Origin: an uncultured Campylobacter sp.
Lineage (GTDB): Bacteria > Campylobacterota > Campylobacteria > Campylobacterales > Campylobacteraceae
Assembly (NCBI RefSeq): GCF_938041645.1
Contig: NZ_CALIST010000063.1
Span: 1 to 52,199, forward strand
Length of the DNA stretch: 52,199 bases
Reading direction: 5' to 3'
Shown: one piece after another, positions 1-7,991 of the stretch
How positions within the stretch are numbered: position 1 is the stretch's first letter
Layout of the letters: every line of letters starts with the position of its first letter
Position numbers and translations under genes: made by a program
Notes under the pieces: generated by a model
The model's input: only the letters and a program-made list of their open reading frames with translations
Database searches by the model: none
What the model was told of the DNA's origin: nothing

Positions 1-10
1 AGGGCGGCTA

Positions 11-76
11 CCGAGCGATTGCATTGTTGATTAAATTTCGGACAGCCGCCGAGAGATCGCATTGCTGATTAAATTT
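11..76. repeat. Imperfect 28-base direct repeat, 38-base period
   Basis: Bases 11-38 and 49-76 match at 25 of 28 positions. Both copies start CCGAG and end TTGATTAAATTT or CTGATTAAATTT. They lie in the non-coding DNA just past the end of the first gene. This looks like an old local tandem duplication. No function is visible. Confidence 0.7.
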
Positions 77-159
77 TACGTTTTTGCCGAAACTACGCTT
101 CGTTAAAATTCCGCCCGGCCTAAATTTAGTCGATGCAAAATCAGCCGTAATGCGCCCTG

Positions 160-1110
160 CTAATTTGTGAGTTTAAGTGTTTCGATTAGGCTTAAAATTT
201 TGCGGATCTGCGTTTGGTATTCGCGCGCAAGCTCTATGCTAGCAGGCCTATCAAAAAGAGTAGTTTCAAAAAGATCGGGCGCGCCTTTTAAAAATAGATA
301 TAAGCGCTCATCCATAAATACCGCGCTCAGGTCGAACTCGCCACTCGTTTCGCGATTTATTTCGCGCAGACGCTCCATAAACGCGGGCGTTAGCAGATAG
401 CGCGCTTCTACTTTGTCATCCGCAAACACGCGAAAATCGCGCATAAAATCCACATCGTCCATCATCTCTTTTTCGCCGAAGATCTTGGCGTTTAGCTCCC
501 TGCTTACCACTATCGTTTTGCCCGAAGTTTTTTTCGCGAGCTCGCAGATCAGTACGTTGCCGTCAAAGTCCATATAGTTATCGTAGAATATTTTGATCAA
601 CATAATCGCCGCTATGAGCGGATTATCCGTTTTCATGTAAAACCTGCTATTACTATGTACCTCGCTGAGGCTAAATTTAATCCCGCAGTACACGCCCGTA
701 ATCCGATCCTCGCTTTTGATCCTAGATTTCCTATAAATTCTAAATTTTTGAAATTCCTCTTCTTGCATGCCGGTATATGGATCGTATTTTAAACCGGCAT
801 CTATATCGTTTATTACGGCGCGGACGAATATCTCTTTATAAAATTTGTAGTAGCGAATTTCCGCTTCGGTTTTTTGACTGGCGCAATGCATAAGAAATAT
901 CCAAAAGATATGAAAAAGGATCAAGACGCTCGAAAATTCGGCAATTTCTATTAGAGGAGTGTCTGCTTTAACGCAGTTTAGAAACACTAATACGAACAGG
1001 ACCGCAAAAAAGGCGGCTATACTGAGGTAGCGGTATCTATTAAAAACTCTAGCGCGCGCTTTTTGTTCGGTTAAAGTCTGCGAAACGACATCTTGCAGAG
1101 CAGACGACAT
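160..1110 (-). CDS. Membrane protein, possibly DUF3137 family
   Basis: A 316-residue protein of unknown function. Two hydrophobic segments lie near the N-terminus, at about residues 28-46 and 58-75, and are followed by a long soluble domain that probably faces the cytoplasm. This layout and the phrase ITGVYCGIKFSLSEVH resemble the DUF3137 family, but I assign that from memory of the fold pattern and not from a search. An AAGGAT ribosome site precedes the ATG. It stands alone, with non-coding DNA on both sides, and no promoter is obvious. Confidence 0.6.
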   Translation of the reverse strand: MSSALQDVVSQTLTEQKARARVFNRYRYLSIAAFFAVLFVLVFLNCVKADTPLIEIAEFSSVLILFHIFWIFLMHCASQKTEAEIRYYKFYKEIFVRAVINDIDAGLKYDPYTGMQEEEFQKFRIYRKSRIKSEDRITGVYCGIKFSLSEVHSNSRFYMKTDNPLIAAIMLIKIFYDNYMDFDGNVLICELAKKTSGKTIVVSRELNAKIFGEKEMMDDVDFMRDFRVFADDKVEARYLLTPAFMERLREINRETSGEFDLSAVFMDERLYLFLKGAPDLFETTLFDRPASIELAREYQTQIRKILSLIETLKLTN

Positions 1111-1351
1111 ATCTATCCTTGAGAAAAATTTCGCCCGTATTGTAGCAAAATTTAGCGGAATTCATAAAGAGCGAATTTCGCCTCATAATTAAATAGTCGA
1201 GATCGGAGCTTAATTTACGCAGTCCTTGCGGCGTAAATTTTAAAATCTTACTATTCTGAAAACAATTCGCACCGGATTTAAAATTTAACGCATTGCGTAA
1301 GCTTATATTTCACGCGAGCCGCCTTTGTAAATTTGCGTTTAAATTTTGCGA

Positions 1352-3481
1352 TCACAGTATCCTGAGGCTGTCTGAGATGAAATACATAAAAATCCCGAGC
1401 CCGAACATCACGAAAAGCCCCAAAAATTCGACGTATAGCTTCAGGCTTACGAGCCGTTTTGAGCTTAGTTCGTTTGCTTTCGCGCCGAAAAGCGCGGCTA
1501 AAAATATCACGACGCTCATTCCAAAACCGATGAAAAGCGCACTCGCGACGCTAAGCGCGAAGCTTCCGAGGCTGAAAGCAAGCACGAAAATCAGGATCGT
1601 ACCTGGGCAGGGTACGAGCGCCGCCGCAAGTGCGATAAGCCACTCCCGCCCTTTCTCACCGCCGCCAGTCGCGCTGCTTTGCAGCGAGTGAGATGAGGTT
1701 TGGTTTTTGGAATTTGCAGAATTTAAAGCCTGTTTTTGCCCGTTTTGGCTAGACGAGTTTTCTTCTACGCTTGCGGTTAAATTTAAATTCGAATTTAGCT
1801 CTGCCGCTGCGGCGCCTAAATTTTTGGCATCCAAATACTGCGCGGATTCGCCGTTTTGAATATTAAATTTAGAAAATTTATAGCTCTTTGACGCTGCGTG
1901 AGCGGAATCCCTGGCGTTTGTAAATGCCGTATTTTTTAAGCGGGCGCCTGTCTCTGCGATATTTGCGGCGGAAGCGCAAGCAGCGCAGGAGCAGCCCGCA
2001 TCGTGGTGGGCGCCCGATCTTACGCGGCGAGCTTTGTCGTAGATGATGAGCGCCGTTATGACGATGATCAGAAGTGCCGAAATTTTCGTTGTGATCGAGG
2101 CGGAGTTTGCAGAGACGAGGCCCGCGACGTTTTGCAGCACGAACATGCTCGCGCTTACTAAAACGAGCGCTCCCAGGACGTGTAGAAGCCCGATTTTAAG
2201 GGCAAATCCGAAGGCTTTGACGTAGCTGCCGCCATGGGCTAGGAAATAGCTCGCCGTTAGCAGCTTCGCGTGCCCTGGACCCGCCGCGTGGAAAAAGCCG
2301 TATATGAAAGAAAGCGCCAAGACCCATAGGATGGTGCTCGCGCTTGCATGCTCGCTGCTTGCGCGAAACGCCGTTTTGAGACTTTTCATAAAATCCATCG
2401 TCTTTTGCGCGACAAATCCCAGCGAGACCTCTTTGTGCTGCTCGCTTGAAATCTCGTCGCTGTCGGATGCGGCGCCGTTTTTGCTCGCGCTATTTTGCGC
2501 TAAATTTGAATCATCGCCTAAAGAAGCCGCGGCATTTTCGCCGTTTTTTGCAGCGACCTTTAAGTTTTCGCTGCTAAGGCGGTCGGAATTTGCGGGACCA
2601 CCTTTTGCTTGCACGTCCTTTTTGGCGGCTTTATTAATCTGCGCGATAGTATCCGAAGCGGCTATATTTTTTTGCGCCTCTGCTGCAGCTTCCGAAACGA
2701 TGTCGCCGACGGATCTTTGGTTTGATCTGCGTGCTGAGCTGGCATTGGGTTTATCTTGACCGCCTTGCGCAAGTTTGCTCTCTGAGCCCGCAAGATTATG
2801 CTCGCTAGATACAAGATCATCCTGCGCTAAATCGGAGTTTGGCGCGCTTGAAATTGGCGGTTTTTTATCTGCGATCTTTGGTTTTTCGCCGCTAAATTCT
2901 ATAAAGGTGGTGGCTAAATTTGAATTAGGCTTTGCTACAAAGCCCTCGCCTAGATTAATGGGCTTGTCGTCAAGCATTTTGAAATTGAAAAATCCCTGAT
3001 CGTCGTTAATGGAAATTTTAAGAACGCGGCCGTTTCGCAGCTCGAAGCCGACTTTTTGATCGAATTCAAACACGAGTCTGCCCTTTTTGACGAGGCTTAT
3101 TGCGTTTTTAAAATTTCCCTTGATTTGCGTGCCTACGAGGTTGCTAAGCGCGGGCTTTGCGTTTTTTGGCGCTTGATCGTAGAATTCCGCCTCGCAAAGG
3201 TAGTTTTTGGGGGTTAGATAATCGGTCATCGCCTTAGTTATCTCGGCAAGCTCACTATTTTCAAGCTTGCCGTTGGAATTTATATCGTAGGTCTGCATTA
3301 TGACGTCGGTAAAATTTTGAGAGAAAAGCCACGAAAAATGCAGGCTTACGATCTTGCCGTCCTGTGCGACGGGGGTAATGCTAACGTGCGCAGTGGGCGT
3401 GTATAGGGCGCACAGAGCGCACGCAAATATCCGCGAGCTAAAGATCGCGGATAAAAGTAAAATTTTAATAAATTTCATCAA
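1352..3481 (-). CDS. DUF1007-NicO fusion, metal transport membrane protein
   Basis: A 709-residue fusion. Residues 1-20 form a signal peptide. Residues about 30-195 resemble DUF1007 and include an EF-hand-like loop, DINSNGKLENSE (66-77). Residues about 383-480 and 612-705 are the membrane part of a NicO/RcnA-type nickel-cobalt transporter, with HAAGPGHAK at 398-406 and PCPGTI at 624-629. Between them lie two long linkers rich in Ala, Ser, Asn and Asp (about 205-350 and 510-608). A His/Cys cluster (HHDAGCSCAAC, 492-502) is a likely metal site. The gene directly follows znuA on the same strand, so a role in zinc or nickel handling is likely. Import or export cannot be decided from sequence. It is much longer than usual because of the linkers. 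Confidence 0.8.
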   Translation of the reverse strand: MMKFIKILLLSAIFSSRIFACALCALYTPTAHVSITPVAQDGKIVSLHFSWLFSQNFTDVIMQTYDINSNGKLENSELAEITKAMTDYLTPKNYLCEAEFYDQAPKNAKPALSNLVGTQIKGNFKNAISLVKKGRLVFEFDQKVGFELRNGRVLKISINDDQGFFNFKMLDDKPINLGEGFVAKPNSNLATTFIEFSGEKPKIADKKPPISSAPNSDLAQDDLVSSEHNLAGSESKLAQGGQDKPNASSARRSNQRSVGDIVSEAAAEAQKNIAASDTIAQINKAAKKDVQAKGGPANSDRLSSENLKVAAKNGENAAASLGDDSNLAQNSASKNGAASDSDEISSEQHKEVSLGFVAQKTMDFMKSLKTAFRASSEHASASTILWVLALSFIYGFFHAAGPGHAKLLTASYFLAHGGSYVKAFGFALKIGLLHVLGALVLVSASMFVLQNVAGLVSANSASITTKISALLIIVITALIIYDKARRVRSGAHHDAGCSCAACASAANIAETGARLKNTAFTNARDSAHAASKSYKFSKFNIQNGESAQYLDAKNLGAAAAELNSNLNLTASVEENSSSQNGQKQALNSANSKNQTSSHSLQSSATGGGEKGREWLIALAAALVPCPGTILIFVLAFSLGSFALSVASALFIGFGMSVVIFLAALFGAKANELSSKRLVSLKLYVEFLGLFVMFGLGIFMYFISDSLRIL

Positions 3482-4408
3482 CTACAAATTTTCTCCGAAA
3501 ACGTCGATCGTCTTTTTCATCGTCTCGTACCAATCTAGCGGCAGCTGATCGATCTCCATCACCTTTGCGCCCGTTTGTGCGGCGATGGTTTGCGCTGCCT
3601 TTTTGGAAAACTGCGGTGCGACGAAAATCACCTTGATCTTTTCCTCTTTGGCTTCCTCGATTAGCTCGGCTAAATCCGCAGGCTTAGGCTCTTTGCCCTC
3701 CACTTCGACTGCGATCTGCTCTAAATCGTATCGGTGCGCGAAATAGCCCCAAGACGGATGATAAACCATAAATTTCTTTCCCTTGACGACCGCTAATTTC
3801 TGCTTTGCGTAAGCGTCCAGCTCGTCAAGTTTTTTAGCAAATTTATCAAAATTTGCTTCATAAATTTTAGCATCCTTAGGATACTGTTTGGTTAACGCGT
3901 CTTTAATATTTTTAGCTTGAATTTTTACAAGCTGCGGATCGAGCCAGATATGTGGGTCTAAGCCGTCGTGATGATGATGGTGCTCGTGCGCCTCGTGGTC
4001 TTTGTCGCCATGCTCATGATGCGCGTCATGATCTTGGTCATCGTGATGTGCGCTATGATCGTGTTCGTCGTGATGGTGATGCTCTGCCATAGCCATTTTA
4101 GTGATGCCATCTTCTGTGCGGATTATCTTCATCTTCGGATACGATGCGGCAAGCTTTGGTAGCCAGACTTCATCAAATTCTATACCGACTGCAAAATACA
4201 GATCGCTATTTTCTAACATTTTCATCTCCGAAGGCTTAGGCTCGTACGTGTGCGGATCGGCGCCTTTGCCGACCATCGTATTTACTTGCAGAGTATCGCC
4301 TGCGATCTGTTCAACAAAATACTTCGTAGGAAGTATGGTCGTGGTGACCGTAGGTTTGGCGAATGCTACGCAACTAGCTGCTAAAAGCGTGAAGACAAGC
4401 TTTTTCAT
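3482..4408 (-). CDS. znuA: Zinc ABC transporter substrate-binding protein
   Basis: A 308-residue periplasmic binding protein of the cluster A-I family. It has an N-terminal signal peptide ending near AFA (residue 17). Likely zinc ligands are His53 in DPHTYE, His153 in DPHIWLDP and the histidine of YHPSWGYFAH near residue 217. A very histidine-rich acidic loop at residues 110-147 is typical of ZnuA and binds or senses zinc. The gene overlaps nothing and abuts the NicO-type gene downstream. No permease (ZnuB) or ATPase (ZnuC) gene is adjacent, so its transporter partners must lie elsewhere. The promoter region holds a repeated element shared with the divergent Fur-family gene. Confidence 0.92.
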   Translation of the reverse strand: MKKLVFTLLAASCVAFAKPTVTTTILPTKYFVEQIAGDTLQVNTMVGKGADPHTYEPKPSEMKMLENSDLYFAVGIEFDEVWLPKLAASYPKMKIIRTEDGITKMAMAEHHHHDEHDHSAHHDDQDHDAHHEHGDKDHEAHEHHHHHDGLDPHIWLDPQLVKIQAKNIKDALTKQYPKDAKIYEANFDKFAKKLDELDAYAKQKLAVVKGKKFMVYHPSWGYFAHRYDLEQIAVEVEGKEPKPADLAELIEEAKEEKIKVIFVAPQFSKKAAQTIAAQTGAKVMEIDQLPLDWYETMKKTIDVFGENL

Positions 4409-4435
4409 AAAATTCCTTTCTAAAAAAATTGCGGA

Positions 4436-4441
4436 AGTATA
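4436..4441 (-). promoter_or_regulatory. Candidate -10 of znuA
   Basis: On the minus strand the hexamer reads TATACT, inside TTTTGATATACTT. It lies 28 bases before the znuA start codon and directly downstream of the GCAACTTA repeat, so a repressor bound there would cover the -35 region. Confidence 0.5.
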
Positions 4442-4447
4442 TCAAAA

Positions 4448-4466
4448 GCAACTTAGTTGCAACTTA
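4448..4466. promoter_or_regulatory. Operator-like element between znuA and fur-family gene
   Basis: The sequence GCAACTTAGTTGCAACTTA holds two direct copies of GCAACTTA at 11-base spacing. It also holds the perfect palindrome AGTTGCAACT (4455-4464) and the inverted pair GCAAC/GTTGC. It sits between the two divergent -10 hexamers. Position and symmetry suggest the binding site of the Fur/Zur-like protein encoded at 4522. That link is inference. Confidence 0.5.
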
Positions 4467-4489
4467 ATATAAATTTATCTAAATTTCGC

Positions 4490-4495
4490 TATCAT
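4490..4495 (+). promoter_or_regulatory. Candidate -10 of fur-family gene
   Basis: TATCAT lies 26 bases before the start codon of the Fur-family gene. It is a weak match to TATAAT. The repeated operator-like element lies just upstream. Confidence 0.35.
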
Positions 4496-4521
4496 CGCTT
4501 AAATTTTAAAAAAGGCGTAAA

Positions 4522-4875
4522 ATGGATCCCAAAGATTTTTTAGCGAGTCACGATATCGCTCCTACAGCGCTTAGAGTGCAGATCGTGCAGATCCTAAGCG
4601 AGAAAAAATGCCCGGTAAGCTATGATGAACTAGTAGAACAAACGGGCGCTAATAAAACTACAATATATCGCAATATAGCGCTTTTGGAAGAAAAAAATTT
4701 GATAATTACTAGCGAAAATAATCATAAAAGCTTTTATGAGCTCACCGACGGCGCAAAAGCGTATTTTGTCTGCGAAAACTGCCATAAAATGGAGGAGATT
4801 TCGATGCCAGCTTTGCCGCAAAAAAATGTCAAAAGCGTGCTCGTGCGAGGATTGTGCGAGAAGTGCGGCGGCTGA
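4522..4875 (+). CDS. Short Fur-family metalloregulator (Zur-like)
   Basis: A 117-residue Fur-family repressor. The winged-helix recognition segment is NKTTIYRNIALLEEKNLI (44-61). Two CxxC pairs, Cys84/Cys87 and Cys112/Cys115, would form the structural zinc site. The usual histidine-rich sensing motif before the first CxxC is replaced by AYFVC, and the protein is 15-30 residues shorter than most relatives. It is divergent from znuA across an operator-like repeat, so zinc-responsive control of znuA (a Zur role) is the best guess, although PerR- or Fur-like roles remain possible. An AAAAAAGG ribosome site lies about eight bases before the ATG. Confidence 0.82.
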   Translation: MDPKDFLASHDIAPTALRVQIVQILSEKKCPVSYDELVEQTGANKTTIYRNIALLEEKNLIITSENNHKSFYELTDGAKAYFVCENCHKMEEISMPALPQKNVKSVLVRGLCEKCGG

Positions 4876-4970
4876 GGCAGGAAATTTAATAAAAAGCGCT
4901 CAAAGAAACTTAGCTAAAACGCTAGGGCAAAATTTAACCGATTTTTAACGGATTTTTATAAAACAAACGA

Positions 4971-4976
4971 TATAAT
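4971..4976 (+). promoter_or_regulatory. -10 of the 5010 gene
   Basis: A perfect TATAAT lies 33 bases before the GTG start of the next gene. Confidence 0.6.
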
Positions 4977-5009
4977 CCGAGCGTTTCATATTTTAAAAGG
5001 GAAAATTCA

Positions 5010-5450
5010 GTGAATAAAAACGATACGATAAAAGCAATAGAGAAGTTTGTAAGTTCTCAAGAAATGACGATGTTTCGCCTGAAAAAGGGTATCTACGGCG
5101 ATGCGATGAAAAACCTGGATCAGGTTTTTACGCCGTATAAGGAGTTTGCCGAGTTTTTCAAAAATCCCGCAAATAGGCTGCAGGAGCTGTTAGGCAATAT
5201 CGCGTACGAATCGATTTTAAACTTCACTGAGGCAGGATTATCGCACTGCGAGAAGATCCACTCGATCTATTTTGTGGAATCCAAAGGACTTTTCAAAAGC
5301 GGGCTAAAGTATATCGAGCCTGATGCGACCGCGAGAGAAAGAGCCAAGAGCTATTACGACAAATTGCTGGAAAATAATGAGAAGCTTAACGAATATATCG
5401 ATATCGGCTTGCAAAGGCTACATGGCTTAGAAGCAAAGGTTTTCGAGTAG
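5010..5450 (+). CDS. Conserved-looking small protein of unknown function
   Basis: A 146-residue soluble protein that I do not recognise. It starts with GTG, preceded by AAAAGGGAAAA and a perfect -10 hexamer. It is mostly helical in character, with charged residues throughout. It has no signal peptide and no membrane segment. An amphipathic region at about 55-90 and a Tyr/Leu/Glu-rich C-terminus hint at an all-alpha bundle. It stands alone between the Fur-family gene and a long gap. Codon use and the ribosome site support a real gene. Confidence 0.7.
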   Translation: MNKNDTIKAIEKFVSSQEMTMFRLKKGIYGDAMKNLDQVFTPYKEFAEFFKNPANRLQELLGNIAYESILNFTEAGLSHCEKIHSIYFVESKGLFKSGLKYIEPDATARERAKSYYDKLLENNEKLNEYIDIGLQRLHGLEAKVFE

Positions 5451-6319
5451 GCTAGGCTAGCTTTGGGATTTGATTTGCGCGGCGAAATTCTATCGCAAAT
5501 TCTTGGCGCTTAAAATTCTATGATTAAATTTCACACCTTTTACAGATTTCACTTATACTATTTAATTCCGCGTTAGCGCCGCTTTTAATTGTGTATATAG
5601 CAAATAGGGTGGCTTGAGCAATTCCGTGGCGGCAGGCATTATCCGATACGATCAAAGAAATAATCTAAATTTTTAAAGCTCAACGAAGCGGGTTAAAATA
5701 AGCAAGCTTGGCTAAATTCCGTGGAGCGACTAAAGAAAGTTCTAACATAAACTAGTGCTTAGTTGGAGTCTGCGAATTTGAAATTTCGCGGTTAGCGCGA
5801 ACGGGAATTTAAAATTCTAGCGCCACTTTAGATTTTTGCGAAATGCGGAATTTTAAAAATAGGTATTGCGCCTGAAACAAGCAAAACGCAAGATTTGAAA
5901 TTTGCTAGAAAATACTCACTGCAAAGTAAAATTTAAGAGCCAGGCTGCAAGGCGATGCGGCGTAAATTTTAATTTACTCTGTAGCGCAAAACCGCATTCA
6001 GCAAGAGATATTTTCGGAAACAGAAGGGGCGATAGAGAGCCGTAACGAATTATATTTGATTGCGCTAATACCGTATTGTTTGGTATATGCAGTGATGTAG
6101 CCGATGCGTAAAAATTATTTAGCGGTGTCAATATGGTAAAGCGTGCGGTATAAATTTTTAACTCGTTTTGGCACGCTGTTTTAATATCTCTATCGCGCGC
6201 GGCAAATTTAAGCGGTTAAACTTATTGAGATTAGAAAATTCTAAACACGGATTAAAGCTTGGCGGCGAAATTAGCCTTGCTAGCACTCCGCTGCATCTTA
6301 ATTTCGCCGTCAAGCAACT
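5451..6319. other. Long non-coding stretch
   Basis: No convincing gene was seen. One minus-strand open frame of 71 codons (5916-6131) lacks a good ribosome site and family features. The DNA is rich in AAATTT-like words, and I found no tRNA-like cloverleaf. Confidence 0.5.
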
Positions 6320-6550
6320 TTATTTATCTGCCTTTTCGGCTTTATATTGCGCTAGCAGGGTGCCTAGCTCATCTTTTATGCGAAGCTTTTCCTTCTTCAT
6401 CGCATCGATCTCCAGATCGCTCATATGCACTCTGCCGGCCTGCGCGTCGGCGATCTTGTGATCCAGCTCGTCGTGCTTCTCAAATAGCGAATCAAATCGT
6501 GCGTTTTTGCCTTTTAACTCAGTGATTAAATCTCTGTATTCATGAAACAT
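6320..6550 (-). CDS. YdcH-like small coiled-coil protein (DUF465)
   Basis: A 76-residue protein starting MFHEYRDLI and built of heptad-like charged helices (KNARFDSLFEKHDELDHKI and following). This is the pattern of the DUF465/YdcH family, small cytoplasmic proteins of unknown role. I chose the internal ATG at 6550 because AAGGAG lies seven bases upstream; a longer in-frame start twelve codons earlier has no such site. It is a single gene. Confidence 0.75.
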   Translation of the reverse strand: MFHEYRDLITELKGKNARFDSLFEKHDELDHKIADAQAGRVHMSDLEIDAMKKEKLRIKDELGTLLAQYKAEKADK

Positions 6551-6797
6551 GCCTACTCCTTTGAAAAATTTATTTAAGTATATCAATAAAGCGCTTAAAA
6601 CCTAATTTCAGCTATCAAATTTAGACTGAATTTCACGCATGAGATTCCAGATTTTAAGAGGTAGAATTTTTAGCCTTTAAAAATTTAAAACAGGCAAATT
6701 TAAATGATAAAATTTTAAGAGCAGAGCTTTAAAGCCCTGCTGCTATTCGCTATTTTCGAGACGAGATTTTTATTATGAAAGAGTAAGCTGTGAATCT

Positions 6798-7991
6798 TTA
6801 TGATCTATAATCGGCGTTGATTTTTACGTAGTCGTAGCTAAGATCGCAGCCGTATGCACTAAACTCGCCGTCTCCGAGCCCCAAATCGCACCAGATCGTA
6901 AAGCCTTTTTGCTGCATTACGGCGTGAGCCGCAGCCTCGCGTGCGACGTCCAGCTCGCGATTTTGCGCGTCATAGAGCAGCACATCGTCGTATTTGATAC
7001 GCAGCTTTTCTTCGTCGCATTCGATGCCACAGGCGCCTATGGTGGAGGCTATACGACCCCAATTCGGATCTTCGCCGAAGATCGCCGTTTTAACAAGCGG
7101 CGAATTGCTTAGCGCCTTCGCCGCCGTGCGAGCATCCCCAGCATTTGCGGCACCACTTACTCTAAATCGCACCAGCTTGGTTGCGCCTTCGCCGTCTTTT
7201 ACCAGCATCAGCGCAAGCTCGCGCGTCAGGGTGTTTAGCGTGGAGGCGAAAGCATTTTTGTCGTAGGCGCATTTGGTGCTGCAGCAGAGCATAATCGTAT
7301 CGTTGGTGGAGGTGTCGCCGTCGACGCTTACGGTGTTGAAGCTCTGCTCCGCCGCCTTTTTTAGTAGCTCGTCCATATCCGCGCGCGGGATTTTTGCGTC
7401 TGTTAGGACGAAACAGAGCATGGTCGCAAGCGCAGGATTGATCATACCCGCACCCTTGCAAACGGCTGCGATGTGAAATTTCTCGCCGTTTTCTAAAGAA
7501 ATTTCATATGCAAGCTCCTTTTTTATCGTATCTGTCGTCATAATGGCGGTGGCTAGGGCGTCCGAGTTTCGCGCCGAGAGGTTAAAATTTTGCGCGGCGG
7601 CGATAATTTTTTCCTTTTTGAGGCGGTATCCGATAACGCCGGTGGAGCTCATAACGGGGTTTATCAGAGCGATCTTTTTGCTAAGCTCGCTAAAAATTTC
7701 ATCGATATCGGCGATTCCTTGCTCCCCGGTCATCGAGTTTGCGTTTTTAGAATTTACGAGGATAAAATTTGTTTTAAGCTCCCCGCCCGCGCGCTCTTGC
7801 GCCCTTTTGAAATGCCTAATCGGCGCGGCTTGAAATTTATTGCTCGTAAAGATCGCGCTTACGGCAAAGGGCTCGTCCGCGCGGATAAATCCCAGATCGT
7901 TCCCCTCTTTTTTAAAGCCCGAATTCATGCCGTCGAAATAAAAGCCTTCGACGTTTTGCAAACCGCCCTCAAGCTTAGTTATTTTAAACAT
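6798..7991 (-). CDS. argJ: Bifunctional glutamate N-acetyltransferase / ornithine acetyltransferase
   Basis: A 397-residue ArgJ, which recycles the acetyl group in arginine synthesis by moving it from N-acetylornithine to glutamate. The family's self-cleavage motif is present as KGAGMINPALATML, placing the new N-terminal nucleophile at Thr190. The earlier conserved block AIMTTDTIKKE (149-160) and the late block EDPNWGRI are also intact. Its start overlaps the end of the upstream potassium-channel gene by eight bases, so the two are translationally coupled although functionally unrelated. No other arginine gene is nearby. Confidence 0.95.
   Translation of the reverse strand: MFKITKLEGGLQNVEGFYFDGMNSGFKKEGNDLGFIRADEPFAVSAIFTSNKFQAAPIRHFKRAQERAGGELKTNFILVNSKNANSMTGEQGIADIDEIFSELSKKIALINPVMSSTGVIGYRLKKEKIIAAAQNFNLSARNSDALATAIMTTDTIKKELAYEISLENGEKFHIAAVCKGAGMINPALATMLCFVLTDAKIPRADMDELLKKAAEQSFNTVSVDGDTSTNDTIMLCCSTKCAYDKNAFASTLNTLTRELALMLVKDGEGATKLVRFRVSGAANAGDARTAAKALSNSPLVKTAIFGEDPNWGRIASTIGACGIECDEEKLRIKYDDVLLYDAQNRELDVAREAAAHAVMQQKGFTIWCDLGLGDGEFSAYGCDLSYDYVKINADYRS

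Noticed and set aside
5916..6131. 71-codon open frame on the minus strand
   Set aside because: No ribosome site, no family features and odd composition; it probably occurs by chance in non-coding DNA.
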